DNA from: Burkholderia humptydooensis
GTDB taxonomy: Bacteria; Pseudomonadota; Gammaproteobacteria; Burkholderiales; Burkholderiaceae
Direction of reading: 5' to 3'
Assembly (NCBI RefSeq): GCF_001513745.1
Contig: NZ_CP013382.1
Location: forward strand, 186,001 to 250,000
DNA: 64,000 nucleotides
Made by a program: the position numbers and the translations under genes. The notes under the pieces were generated by a model. The model was given only the letters and a program-made list of their open reading frames with translations, ran no database searches and had not been told where the DNA came from. Of this stretch, positions 34,952 to 43,685 are shown one piece after another (within the stretch, counting starts at the first letter, position 1; each line of letters starts with the position of its first letter).

Positions 34952-35968
34952 TCAGCGCAGGTATCCCGCCTGCCGGAACCAGTCGAGCGCGTCGCGAATG
35001 CCTTCGCGGTACGGCCGCGCGCGATAGCCGAGCTCGCGCTCGGCCTTCGCCGACGTGAAATACATCTTGTTCTTCGACATCCTGAGCCCGTCGACCGTCA
35101 CGAACGGCTCGCGCTTCGTCAGCTTCGCCACCGCCTCCGCGCCGAGCGCGATCGGATACAGCGGCCAGCGCGGCAGCGCGATCGTCGGCGGCTTGCGGCC
35201 CGTCAATTGCGCGATGTCCGCGAGCATCGTCTGCAGCGGCAGGTTCTCGCCGCCGAGGATGTAGCGCTCGCCGATCCGCCCGCGCTCGAGCGCGAGCAGG
35301 TGGCCAAGCGCGACGTCGTCGACGTGCACGAGGTTCAGCCCCGTGTCGACGAACGCCGGAATCTTGCCGAGCGCGGCTTCGACGATGATCCGGCCGGTCG
35401 GCGTCGGCTTCACGTCGCGCGGGCCGATCGGCGTCGACGGATTGACGATCACCGCGGGCAGCCTGTCGTCGGCGATCATCCGCTCGACCGCGCGCTCGGC
35501 GAGCACCTTGCTGCGCTTGTACACGCCGATCGCCTGCTCGGCCGTGAGCGGCGACGATTCGTCGGCCGAGGCGCCCGACGGCGTCACCTTCAGCGTCGCG
35601 ACGCTGCTCGTGTAGACGATCCGCTCGACGCCCTCGGCGAGCGCCGCGCGCATCGTGGCGACCGCGCCTTCGAGATTCGCGCGCTCGATCTCGAGCGGAT
35701 CGGGCGCCCACAGCCGGTAGTCGGCGGCGACGTGCAGCAGGTAGCGCACGCCGCGCAGCGCGGCGCGCATCGACGCCTCGTCGCGCATGTCGCCCGTCGC
35801 GATCTCGGCGTCGAGATCCGCGACGTTCGTGCGCGGGCTGGTCTGCCGCACGAGCACGCGCACCCGGTAGCCTTGCCGCCGCGCGGCGCGCGCGACGGCG
35901 GAGCCGACAAAACCGGATGCGCCGGTCACCAGAACGAGATCGCGTTGTGTGTCAGTCATGGTCCTCAT
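34952..35968 (-). CDS. hpnA: Hopanoid-associated sugar epimerase HpnA
   Basis: The extended short-chain dehydrogenase/epimerase (about 338 residues) has the NAD-binding motif VLVTGASGFVGSAVARAARR. YTSSVATLKVT supplies the Ser, and YKRSKVLAER the catalytic Tyr and Lys. FVDTGLNLVHVDDVALGHLL and GERYILGGENLPLQTMLADI follow, both typical of HpnA. ATG 35968 or 35959 both suit, and the longer frame to 36109 is unlikely. HpnA is thought to act on a hopanoid side-chain sugar. It is convergent with hpnB across the coiled-coil gene and divergent from acylphosphatase. Confidence 0.9.
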   Translation of the reverse strand: MRTMTDTQRDLVLVTGASGFVGSAVARAARRQGYRVRVLVRQTSPRTNVADLDAEIATGDMRDEASMRAALRGVRYLLHVAADYRLWAPDPLEIERANLEGAVATMRAALAEGVERIVYTSSVATLKVTPSGASADESSPLTAEQAIGVYKRSKVLAERAVERMIADDRLPAVIVNPSTPIGPRDVKPTPTGRIIVEAALGKIPAFVDTGLNLVHVDDVALGHLLALERGRIGERYILGGENLPLQTMLADIAQLTGRKPPTIALPRWPLYPIALGAEAVAKLTKREPFVTVDGLRMSKNKMYFTSAKAERELGYRARPYREGIRDALDWFRQAGYLR

Positions 35969-36119
35969 GGCCGCGCGGCCGTGCGGCGCGGCGTGTTGTA
36001 CGTCGTGCGAGATTGTACGTGGTCGCCCCGGATGCGCGGCGCGCGGTTTCGTCGAGCATCGTTCGCGCCGCGCGACTACAATGCCGGGCTTGGATCGACT
36101 GGACGACACGGGGGATGCG

Positions 36120-36416
36120 ATGAGCGGCGACGATCTGGACGAGCGGATCGAAACCTATTACGTGCGGGTGCGCGGCGTGGTGCAGGGCGTGGGCTTTCGG
36201 CACGCGACCGTGCGCGAGGCGCATGCGCTGAAGCTGCGCGGCTGGGTCGCGAATCTCGACGACGGCTCGGTCGAGGCGATGCTGCAGGGCCCCGCGCCGC
36301 AGATCGACCGGATGCTCGCGTGGCTGCGTCACGGCCCGAGCGCCGCGCACGTGACCGAAGTGACGTTCGAGGAGCGCCAGACCGACAAGCGCTTCGAGCG
36401 CTTCCAGCAGCATTGA
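36120..36416 (+). CDS. Acylphosphatase
   Basis: The 98-residue enzyme has the active-site motif YYVRVRGVVQGVGFRHAT with the catalytic Arg, then LRGWVANLDDGSVEAMLQGP with the catalytic Asn. It hydrolyses carboxyl-phosphate bonds such as acetyl phosphate or 1,3-bisphosphoglycerate in the cytosol. The stop codon overlaps the TTG start of the following transporter gene. Confidence 0.93.
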   Translation: MSGDDLDERIETYYVRVRGVVQGVGFRHATVREAHALKLRGWVANLDDGSVEAMLQGPAPQIDRMLAWLRHGPSAAHVTEVTFEERQTDKRFERFQQH

Positions 36417-37306
36417 GCGCTGCGGCCGATTATCCGCAGGCGGGGCGCGGGATCGCGCTGTCGGTCGCGGCGTCGGCGCTGTTCGCACTGTTGTCCGCGT
36501 ACGCGAAGCTGCTCGCGCCGCTGACGGGCCTCGACATCTTCGCATGGCGGATCGTGTGGACCGCGCCCGGCGCGATCGCGGTCGTCGTGCTGCGCGGCCG
36601 CTGGCCCGCGTTGCGCGAGCTGCTCGCGCACGCGCTCGCGAACCGGCGGTTCGCGCTGTCGCTCGCCGCGAGCGCGGGGCTGCTCGGCCTGCAGCTCTGG
36701 CTGTTCCTGTGGGCGCCGCTGCACGGCCGGATGCTCGAGGTGTCGCTCGGCTACTTTCTGCTGCCGCTGACGATGGTGCTCGTCGGGCGCTTCCATTACC
36801 ACGAACGCTTGAGCGGGCTGCAATGGCTTGCGCTCGCGTGCGCGGCGGCGGGCGTCGCGCACGAGATCTGGGCGACGCGCGCGTTCGCGTGGCCGACGCT
36901 CGTCGTCGCGCTCGGCTATCCGCCTTACTTCGTGCTGCGACGCCGCGTGAACGCGGATTCGCTCGCGCTGTTCTCGGTCGAGATGCTCGTGCTGCTGCCC
37001 ATGGCGGCCGCGACGCTCGCGACGGGCGGCACGAGCGTCGCCGGCCGGCCGCTGTTGTGGACGATGCTGCTGCCGGGCCTCGGCGCGATCAGCACGCTCG
37101 CGCTCGCGAGCCATCTGAAGGCGAGCCGCATGCTGCCGATGGCGCTCTTCGGGATTCTCGGCTACGTCGAGCCGGTGCTGCTCGTCGCGGTCGCCGTGCT
37201 CGTGCTCGGCGAGGCGCTGTCGTGGCAGCAGCTCGCGACGTATGCGCCGATCTGGGCGGCCGTCGCGCTGACCGCGTGGCACGGCTTCCTGATCGCGCGG
37301 AGGTAG
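36413..37306 (+). CDS. EamA/RarD-family membrane transporter
   Basis: The 297-residue protein has ten hydrophobic segments in two EamA repeats. It starts SAAADYPQAGRGIALSVAAS and includes SAYAKLLAPLTGLDIFAWRI, typical of RarD-type proteins, and GYVEPVLLVAVAVLVLGEAL near the end. TTG 36413 overlaps the acylphosphatase stop (TTGA) and is the only start near the first helix. Substrate unknown; family members export metabolites. Confidence 0.85.
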   Translation: MSAAADYPQAGRGIALSVAASALFALLSAYAKLLAPLTGLDIFAWRIVWTAPGAIAVVVLRGRWPALRELLAHALANRRFALSLAASAGLLGLQLWLFLWAPLHGRMLEVSLGYFLLPLTMVLVGRFHYHERLSGLQWLALACAAAGVAHEIWATRAFAWPTLVVALGYPPYFVLRRRVNADSLALFSVEMLVLLPMAAATLATGGTSVAGRPLLWTMLLPGLGAISTLALASHLKASRMLPMALFGILGYVEPVLLVAVAVLVLGEALSWQQLATYAPIWAAVALTAWHGFLIARR

Positions 37307-37691
37307 GCGGGCGCGGTCGGTTGTCGACCGATTCTCCCCGCGTGAATTGCCTCCGGCCGCGACAGGCACGCCGCATGCCCGCGCATATCGGTGGCCCGCG
37401 ACGCGCGCTGTAATCCGCCTAAAGATTTCGTTGCATTTTGTTACTTAGGGCATACCCTGAGCGGCGATTAGAATTTTTAAGACGATTTCCTTCGCTTCCT
37501 CTTTCGCCCACGGGCCCGCCCATGAACGGTCATGTCTTCACGTCGCAGGGGCGCTGCTCCTTCACGTCGGCGCATTGCCGCGCATTCCGCCGGCATTCGC
37601 GTTCCGTCGCGGCCAAACGGTTCGCGATCCTGATTTCCCTGTTTCCCGTCGGGTGCCCGGCGCTCGCCGCACGCATCGGCCCGGCTGCGCG
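37307..37691. other. Intergenic region before the OpgC-like gene
   Basis: No recognised gene was found. An AT-rich patch near 37400-37490 is the likely promoter. A frame from ATG 37522 ends in an ATGA overlap with the next gene but has poor coding character. Confidence 0.4.
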
Positions 37692-38807
37692 ATGAGCGGT
37701 TCCGCGATGTCATCGCCCGCGCCGGCCGGCCGCTCGATCGAGGTCGATTTCTTTCGTGGCCTGGTGTTGCTGACGATCGTCGTCGATCACATCGGCGCGA
37801 GCGTGCTGTCGCGCGTGACGCTGCACGCGTTCGCGCTGTGCGACGCGGCCGAGGTGTTCGTGTTCCTCGGCGGCTTCGCGACCGCGAGCGCGTTTCTCGC
37901 CGTCAGCGCGCGTCACGGCGCGGGCGCGGCGCGGCGGCGCTTCGTGCGCCGCGCGGCGCAGATCTACCGCGCGTTTCTCGCGACGTCGACGCTGATGCTT
38001 GTCGTATCGGCCGTGCTCGATCACTACGGCATCGACGCGCCGAACATGGCGCTCGACGACATCAGCGTGCTGCTCGCGTCGCCGCTCACCGGGCTCGTCG
38101 AACTGCTGACGTTCAAGCGGCAGCCGTATCTCGCGGCGGTGCTGCCGATGTACGTGCTGTTCGCGCTCGCGACGCCCGCGATCGTGCCGCTCGCGCGCGC
38201 CAGGCCGTGGTGGCTGCTGTTCGGCAGCGTGCTGCTGTGGAGTTGCGCGCCGTGGCTCGCGGCGCAACTCATCGACACCGATTCGTTTCGCTGGAGCTTC
38301 AATCCGTTTGCGTGGCAACTGATGTTCGTGCTCGGTGCGCTCATGCGCTGCTGGCCGCTGCACCGCGACGTCGCGACGCGGCCGGGCGGCGCGGCGATCA
38401 CCGCCGTCGCGCTCGCGATCGTGCTCGCATGCGCGTACTACAAGCTGTTCTCCGGGCTGCCGCTGCCGGAGGGCGAGCTCAAGCGCCATCTCGCATGGCC
38501 GCGCGTGATGAATTTCGTCGCGTTCGCATGGCTGATGGCCGAACTTGTTCGGTACGGCTGGATTGCGAGGATCGCGCGAGCGGCGCAGCCCGTCGTCGCG
38601 GTCGGACAGCGCGGGATGCTGTGCTTCGTCGTCGGCGCGGCGATCTCGCTGACGCTCGATTCGGTGCTGCACGGCATGCACGGCAGCGCGCGCATGCCGC
38701 AGCTCGGCGTCGGCCTTGCCGCTGACGCCTGCGCGCTCGCGCTGATGCTGACCGTCGCGCGCTCCGGTCTGCTGTTCCAGCGCTGGCGCAGGAGCGTCGC
38801 CGCGTGA
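37692..38807 (+). CDS. opgC: OpgC-family membrane acyltransferase
   Basis: The 371-residue integral membrane protein has about ten helices. The OpgC domain begins EVDFFRGLVLLTIVVDHIGA and continues with AEVFVFLGGFATASAF and FRWSFNPFAWQLMFVLGALM. OpgC proteins succinylate osmoregulated periplasmic glucans. No opgGH genes are nearby, so the acceptor is uncertain and it could modify another surface glycan. ATG 37692 precedes the conserved segment by about 15 residues. Confidence 0.85.
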   Translation: MSGSAMSSPAPAGRSIEVDFFRGLVLLTIVVDHIGASVLSRVTLHAFALCDAAEVFVFLGGFATASAFLAVSARHGAGAARRRFVRRAAQIYRAFLATSTLMLVVSAVLDHYGIDAPNMALDDISVLLASPLTGLVELLTFKRQPYLAAVLPMYVLFALATPAIVPLARARPWWLLFGSVLLWSCAPWLAAQLIDTDSFRWSFNPFAWQLMFVLGALMRCWPLHRDVATRPGGAAITAVALAIVLACAYYKLFSGLPLPEGELKRHLAWPRVMNFVAFAWLMAELVRYGWIARIARAAQPVVAVGQRGMLCFVVGAAISLTLDSVLHGMHGSARMPQLGVGLAADACALALMLTVARSGLLFQRWRRSVAA

Positions 38808-38874
38808 AGCGGGCGAACGTGACGCGCCAGAGGGCCGCTCCGCGCGCGTTCGTCGCCCGCCTCGCGCGCGTCGC

Positions 38875-40335
38875 TCATCCCGCGGCGAAGAGCGGCGGCA
38901 GCGTCGCGACGTCCTGCAGTTCGTCGAGCCGCCACAGCCGGTCGAGCGCCGTGCGCATTCGCTGCGCGCTCAGGCGCGCGCCGCCGTTCTTCACGAATTT
39001 CGCTTCGAAATCCTCACGACGCATCGGCCGTGTCGGCGAGCCCGGCAGATCGTCGATCTGCTGCGCATAGACCGCGCCGTCGCGGCAATGCGCGGTCACG
39101 CGATTCGCCGCGCGCGCTGGGTAGCCCGCCGTCAGCGCCGGATCTTCCTCGACGCGGATCTTCGCGATCAGCGCGCGCAGCGCCGGATCGCGCAGCGCGG
39201 CGTCCGAGAAGCTCGTGGTCCGGATATCGCCGTCGAGCATCGCGCGCGCGACGACGTACGGCAGACTGTGGTCGGCGGTTTCGCGCGTCGACGGCTTCCA
39301 TTTCTCCGGCTCGCTGCCGGCCGTCACGTAGCCGACGCGTGTCGTGTGCACGTCGATGCGGCGAATCCGGCTCAGGTCGCCCGCTTGCGACGCGACGTCG
39401 ATCGCGGCCGGAATCGCGGTCTGCGTAAAGCCTTGCGCCGGGTAGTACTTGACGAAGCAGCGCGCGATCCTGAACGGTTCGCCGCGTCCGCCGAAACGGC
39501 TCGTGTCGAGCTCGAACGGCCCCGACACCTGCCGGAAGAAACCCGCCTCGCCCTCGAAGATCGGCGACGGCCCGGTGAGCCCCGCGCGCGCGAGCAGCGT
39601 CGAGAACACCGCGTTGCGCGCGGCGTCCGCGTCGGCAAGCGCTTTCCAGTTCGACAGTTCCTGCACGCGCGTCTGGTTCAGCGCGAGATGGCTGTTGAGC
39701 GACAGGTTCACGGCCTGCGTGAGCGAGTCGACCGGCATGCGCATCAGCTTGCCCGCCGCGAGCGCGGCGGCGGGCAGCGAGTAGCACGTGTGGTCCCAGC
39801 CGCGCGGGCTGATCTCGGCCGCGTCCATCAGCCGGCACGCGATCTCGTACGCGAGCGCGATCGACAGGATCAGGTCGCGGCCGCTCGCGTGCTGCGCCTC
39901 GGCCACCGCGACGCACGCGGCGATGTTGTCGCTCGGATGGCCGATTTCGCGGCCCGCGTATGCGTCGTTGAAGTCGAAATAGCGCAGCGCGGTGCCCGTC
40001 GCGAACGTCGCGAGATCGGGGCTCGTTCGCTCGGCAGTCCCGATGATCGTCGACGGTCCGCCGCCGATGCTGCGCGCCGCGTCGCGCGCGATGCGCACGG
40101 GCGGCTCGTCGAGCGCGGCGAGCGTGCAGCCGAGCGCGTCGATCAGATGCGACTTGACGGTGTCGATCGTCGCCGAGTCGAGATCCTCGTAGCGCAATCC
40201 CGCCGCGTATTCGGCGAGCTGCCGCGCGAGCGTGGGCGCCGGCGCTGCGTTCGGTTGTGCGCGCGCGCGAAGCGGTGCGAGCGTCGCGGCGAGCGGCAGG
40301 CCGGCTGCGGCGGCGAGGAAATGGCGTCGATTCAT
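38875..40335 (-). CDS. MmgE/PrpD-family protein with twin-arginine signal
   Basis: The 486-residue protein opens MNRRHFLAAAAGLPLAATLA, a Tat-type signal (RR-x-F-L, hydrophobic core, ARA cleavage site). It then has the MmgE/PrpD fold: DTVKSHLIDALGCTLAALDE, TGTALRYFDFNDAYAGREIG, HPSDNIAACVAVAEA, RLMDAAEISPRGWDHTCYSL and FVKYYPAQGFTQ. Relatives are 2-methylcitrate dehydratase, cis-aconitate decarboxylase and epimerases, normally cytosolic. It lies 41 bp downstream of a porin gene and in the same transcription direction as the CitE-like gene. A periplasmic first step on the imported substrate is possible. Confidence 0.87.
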   Translation of the reverse strand: MNRRHFLAAAAGLPLAATLAPLRARAQPNAAPAPTLARQLAEYAAGLRYEDLDSATIDTVKSHLIDALGCTLAALDEPPVRIARDAARSIGGGPSTIIGTAERTSPDLATFATGTALRYFDFNDAYAGREIGHPSDNIAACVAVAEAQHASGRDLILSIALAYEIACRLMDAAEISPRGWDHTCYSLPAAALAAGKLMRMPVDSLTQAVNLSLNSHLALNQTRVQELSNWKALADADAARNAVFSTLLARAGLTGPSPIFEGEAGFFRQVSGPFELDTSRFGGRGEPFRIARCFVKYYPAQGFTQTAIPAAIDVASQAGDLSRIRRIDVHTTRVGYVTAGSEPEKWKPSTRETADHSLPYVVARAMLDGDIRTTSFSDAALRDPALRALIAKIRVEEDPALTAGYPARAANRVTAHCRDGAVYAQQIDDLPGSPTRPMRREDFEAKFVKNGGARLSAQRMRTALDRLWRLDELQDVATLPPLFAAG

Positions 40336-40376
40336 GGTGGCGGGGCTCCTGTGGTGAAGGGATCGAGGCGCGCGGC

Positions 40377-41456
40377 TCAGAACAGCTTGCGCACGCCGAC
40401 GGCGACGCCCGCGCTGCCGGAGCGGCCGCCGGCAAGCGAGTAGTGGAGGAAGCCGTAGTTGTAATCGTCGAAGTCGAGCGCCGCGTGGCGCGCGTAGCCG
40501 GCCGCCGCGTACAGCGTCGTCGTTTTCGATGCGAAGTAGTTGAGCTGCAGCGTCGCCTGTTGCGGCGTGCCCGATGCATGCTGCGCCGTCGGCGTGCGCG
40601 CCGGGTTTTGCGCGCGCACGCGCTCCGCGTACAGCGCGCCGATCAGTTGAACGACCGGCGTGATCGCCTGACGCACGCCGATCCACCAGAACGTGTAGCG
40701 CGTGACGACCGACGGCGTCGCGACGCCGCCTTGCCCATGCGCGACGCCCGCGATCAGTTGCGTCGCCTCGAAGGTCAGCATCGCGGCGGCCGCGTAGCGG
40801 CGGAAATGCGCGAAGCTGCCGGCTTGCGGCGTGTGCACGTCGTCGTACGCGAACGCGAACGACAGCGCGCCGCCCGTGTAATCGAAGCCCGCGCCGTGCG
40901 CGGCGCTCGCCTGGAATGCGCCCGGCTCGTTGCTGAACGCGTAGTGCGCCTCGAACGTCATCGGGCCGACCGTCGCGAGATATTTGACGACGTTGTTCTC
41001 GCGGAAGTTGATGCCGATGATCGCACCATCCGGTTCGTACAGCGTCGAATACGCGCCCGTCGGCGAGTAGTGCTCCATGATGTCGAACAGCGTCGTGTAC
41101 TGGCGGCCGAAGCGCAGCGTGCCCCAGCGCGGATGCTCGAGTGCGACCCACGCGGAACGGTCGAAGCCGCCCGCGCCCGTGCCGGTGCCGTTGTTCAGGT
41201 TGATGCCGCTCTCGAGCCGGAACGCGGCGCGCCAGCCGCCGCCGAGCGCCTCGGCGCCCTTGATGCCCCAGCGCGAGCCGCTCTTGCCGCCCGAGCCCAT
41301 CCGCGCGAGCGCGGCGGGCTCGCCTTTCGCACTCGCCTGGTTCGTCGCGTACTCGATGTACGCGTCGGCGACGCCGTAAAGCGTCAAGCTCGTTTGCGCG
41401 CATGCGCCGGCCGAGACGAGGCCCAGTCCGCACAGCGCGGACAGTCGTTTATCCAT
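40377..41456 (-). CDS. Gram-negative porin (Burkholderia general porin family)
   Basis: The protein of about 359 residues has a signal peptide (MDKRLSALCGLGLVSAGACA). It shows typical porin strands: SLTLYGVADAYIEYAT, GSRWGIKGAEALGGGWRAAF, WVALEHPRWGTLRFGRQYTT, and the terminal VGVRKLF ending in the Phe needed for outer-membrane assembly. It forms a trimeric 16-strand channel by family rule. ATG 41456 has GGAGA 6-9 nt upstream. Its place between CitE and MmgE/PrpD genes suggests outer-membrane uptake of the pathway substrate. Confidence 0.92.
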   Translation of the reverse strand: MDKRLSALCGLGLVSAGACAQTSLTLYGVADAYIEYATNQASAKGEPAALARMGSGGKSGSRWGIKGAEALGGGWRAAFRLESGINLNNGTGTGAGGFDRSAWVALEHPRWGTLRFGRQYTTLFDIMEHYSPTGAYSTLYEPDGAIIGINFRENNVVKYLATVGPMTFEAHYAFSNEPGAFQASAAHGAGFDYTGGALSFAFAYDDVHTPQAGSFAHFRRYAAAAMLTFEATQLIAGVAHGQGGVATPSVVTRYTFWWIGVRQAITPVVQLIGALYAERVRAQNPARTPTAQHASGTPQQATLQLNYFASKTTTLYAAAGYARHAALDFDDYNYGFLHYSLAGGRSGSAGVAVGVRKLF

Positions 41457-41735
41457 CGTTGTCTCCACCTATGTTTCCGCTTTTTCTTTCTTTGGGATCG
41501 TTCTTCGTCGTGCTTGCTGCTGTCGCTGCTACTTCGGCTTGCGACCGGTGCCTTCGCCGTGGTCATGGCCGCCGCAGCCGCCTGCATCGTCGCGGTCGAG
41601 GCGGCGATTGCCGGTGGCCGGCAGGTCGGCATCGAACACGGTCTGTCATGCGCGCGGCGATGCGACGCCGCCCGGTCATCGCTCCGGACCGGGCGTGTGC
41701 GTTGGCCGCGGGCGCGTATCGGATGGCGGCGCGCG

Positions 41736-42641
41736 TCACGCTGCCGCGCTTCGTCGCGGGCGGCGCGCGATCGCGTCGGCGTGCGCGAGCACGTTGCGCG
41801 CGTGCGCGACGCCCGGCGCGTCGACCATCCGGTTGCCGACGCGCAGCGCGCCGCGGCCGTTCGCGCGCGCGTCGTCGTAAGCGGCGACGACCTCGCGCGC
41901 GGCGCGGACCGCGGCGTCGGACGGGCGAAACGCGCGATTGAGCACGTCGACTTGCGCAGGATGGATGCAGGTCGCGCCGGCGTAGCCGAGGTCCGCCGAT
42001 TCGCGCGCGAGCCGCTCGAACATGTCGAGGTCGCGAATTTCGTCGAGCCCGCCAACGAGCCCGAGCGGCTGAATGCCCGCCGCGCGCGCGGCGATCACGA
42101 GCAGTTGCTTCGGCACGCGCAGCACATCCGCGCGCGCCTCGGCGCCGCAGTGCAGCGCGAAATCGCCGCCGCCGAGCATCATCGCGGCGATGCGCGGCGA
42201 CGCGCGCGCGATCCGCTCCATCGCCTGGAATGCGCCGGGGGTTTCGATGATCGCGACGATCCGCGTGTGGCCCGCGGCGATGCCGTGCTCGGCTTCGAGC
42301 GTGTCGAGCAGTTCGTCGATCGCCTCGACATGCGACGCGCCGCGCACCTTCGGCAGCACGACGCCGTGCACGCCCGCCGCCAGCGCCGCGCGCAGGTCCG
42401 CGACGAGCGGTTCGAGCGGTCCGTTCACGCGCACGAGCACCTCGCGCCCGGCGGCGGCGAGGCCGCCCACCGTATCGGCGAGACCGTCGCGCGCGGGCGT
42501 CTTCCATTCGGGCGGCACGCTGTCTTCGAGATCGAGGATCAATGCATCGGCGTCGCAGTCGGCCGCCTTCGCGACGAAGCGCGGCACGTGCGCGGGAACG
42601 TAGAGCAGCGAGCGCCAGACCGGCTCGTTCGATGTTTTCAT
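41736..42641 (-). CDS. HpcH/HpaI-family CitE-like lyase, set 1
   Basis: The 301-residue TIM-barrel protein has LLYVPAHVPRFVAKAADCDA then LILDLEDSVPPEWK (metal-binding Glu/Asp), VRVNGPLEPLVADL (Arg), VAIIETPGAFQAMERIA (metal Glu) and GGGDFALHCGAEARADV. Members cleave citryl-, malyl- or citramalyl-CoA to acetyl-CoA and a keto acid. It lies divergent from IclR with a palindromic operator over its promoter, and leads the minus-strand unit citE-porin-mmgE. The 279 bp to the porin hold no gene. Confidence 0.88.
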   Translation of the reverse strand: MKTSNEPVWRSLLYVPAHVPRFVAKAADCDADALILDLEDSVPPEWKTPARDGLADTVGGLAAAGREVLVRVNGPLEPLVADLRAALAAGVHGVVLPKVRGASHVEAIDELLDTLEAEHGIAAGHTRIVAIIETPGAFQAMERIARASPRIAAMMLGGGDFALHCGAEARADVLRVPKQLLVIAARAAGIQPLGLVGGLDEIRDLDMFERLARESADLGYAGATCIHPAQVDVLNRAFRPSDAAVRAAREVVAAYDDARANGRGALRVGNRMVDAPGVAHARNVLAHADAIARRPRRSAAA

Positions 42642-42651
42642 GTCTGTTCTA

Positions 42652-42676
42652 AAAAATGAAAGTCACTTTCATTTTT
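42652..42676. promoter_or_regulatory. Palindromic operator at the CitE-like promoter
   Basis: AAAAATGAAAGT (42652-42663) and its exact reverse complement (42665-42676) flank a single C, giving 12-bp arms. It covers the likely -10 region of the CitE-like gene on the minus strand, with TTGACG at 42693-42698 as possible -35. It shares the core TGAAAGT-N-ACTTTCA with the site at 42793. Confidence 0.75.
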
Positions 42677-42765
42677 GTCGATTGTGGCGTAACGTCAAGT
42701 CTGTCGTTAACCCTGATAATCATGAGTATCGGGTAAACATCGACGTGTTTCTGAGACCTGACCCG

Positions 42766-42807
42766 TTGTTTTTCAGACGTTAGTTTGTATAATGAAAGTG
42801 ACTTTCA
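42766..42807 (+). promoter_or_regulatory. iclR promoter with overlapping palindromic operator
   Basis: TTGTTT (42766-42771), a 16-bp spacer and TATAAT (42788-42793) form a good sigma-70 promoter. TGAAAGT-G-ACTTTCA (42793-42807) begins at the last base of the -10 box, positioned to block transcription start. ATG of iclR is 55 bp beyond the site. Confidence 0.75.
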
Positions 42808-42862
42808 AAAATTTGATTGCGGCCGACCCGATGCCCGGAAAGGCCGTGACGACGAGGCAGAC

Positions 42863-43612
42863 ATGACGAATCAGACGGATGGCGGCGTGGCCGCGGTCAA
42901 TCGGGCGCTCGCGGCGCTCGTCGCGTTCGGCGAAGCGCCGGGCGGCCTGACGCTCGCTCAGGTCAGCGAAGCGTCGGGCGTCAACATGAGCACGCTGCTG
43001 CGGATGTTCGAGTCGCTCGAACGGTTTCGCTTCATCAAGCGGCTCAACGACGGCCGCTACGTGCTCGGGCCCGCGGTGTTCCAGCTCGGGATGATGTATC
43101 GCGAGTCGTTCCAGTTGCGCGAGCACGTCGTGCCCGTGCTCGACGCGCTCGGCGCGGAGACGGGCGAAACGACCGCGTTCTACGTGCGCGAGGGCGACCA
43201 GCGCGTGTGCCTGTTCCGCATCCATCCGCGGCGCGCGGTGCGGACCTATCTGCGCGAGGGCGATCGCTATCCGCTCGACGTGGGCGCAGCGGGGCGCGTG
43301 CTGCTCGCGTTTTCCGGCGCGCGCGGCGGCGGCTTCGAGAAGACGGCCGCGCAGGGCTATGCGGTGTCGCTCGGCGAGCGCGATCCGGACAGCGCGGCGA
43401 TCGCGTGCCCGGTGTTCGGCGTCGGTCGCTCGCTGATCGGCGCGCTGTCGCTCGGCGTGCCGCGCTTTCGCTTCAACAAGAAGGTGCAGGCCGATTATCT
43501 GCCGCGCGTGCAGGCCGCCGCGAACGCGCTCACGCATGCGCTCGGCGGCGATCTGCCGTCGGCGGCGGGCGTCGCGCAGGTCGTCGATCTGTTCGGTGCG
43601 GCGCACGAATGA
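42863..43612 (+). CDS. IclR-family transcriptional regulator
   Basis: The 249-residue protein has an N-terminal wHTH (VNRALAALVAFGEAPGGLTL, then VSEASGVNMSTLLRMFESLE and GRYVLGPAVFQLG) and a GAF-like IclR effector domain (ETGETTAFYVREGDQRVCLF and DVGAAGRVLLAFSG). ATG 42863 is preferred because the longer frame runs over the operator and -10 box. The divergent promoter pair carries two matching palindromes, so it probably represses itself and the CitE-porin-MmgE unit until a pathway metabolite binds. Confidence 0.9.
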   Translation: MTNQTDGGVAAVNRALAALVAFGEAPGGLTLAQVSEASGVNMSTLLRMFESLERFRFIKRLNDGRYVLGPAVFQLGMMYRESFQLREHVVPVLDALGAETGETTAFYVREGDQRVCLFRIHPRRAVRTYLREGDRYPLDVGAAGRVLLAFSGARGGGFEKTAAQGYAVSLGERDPDSAAIACPVFGVGRSLIGALSLGVPRFRFNKKVQADYLPRVQAAANALTHALGGDLPSAAGVAQVVDLFGAAHE

Positions 43613-43685
43613 CATGAGAACGGCGGCGGCCGGCATGCGGCCGGGCGTCGGCCGGTGACGGACCGGATTCGAATCGGGGGCAACG

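Noticed and set aside
33563..36120. N-terminal part of a 1247-codon plus-strand frame ending in the EamA transporter
   Set aside because: Only the last 297 codons show a protein family; the earlier part is antisense to the coiled-coil and hpnA genes.
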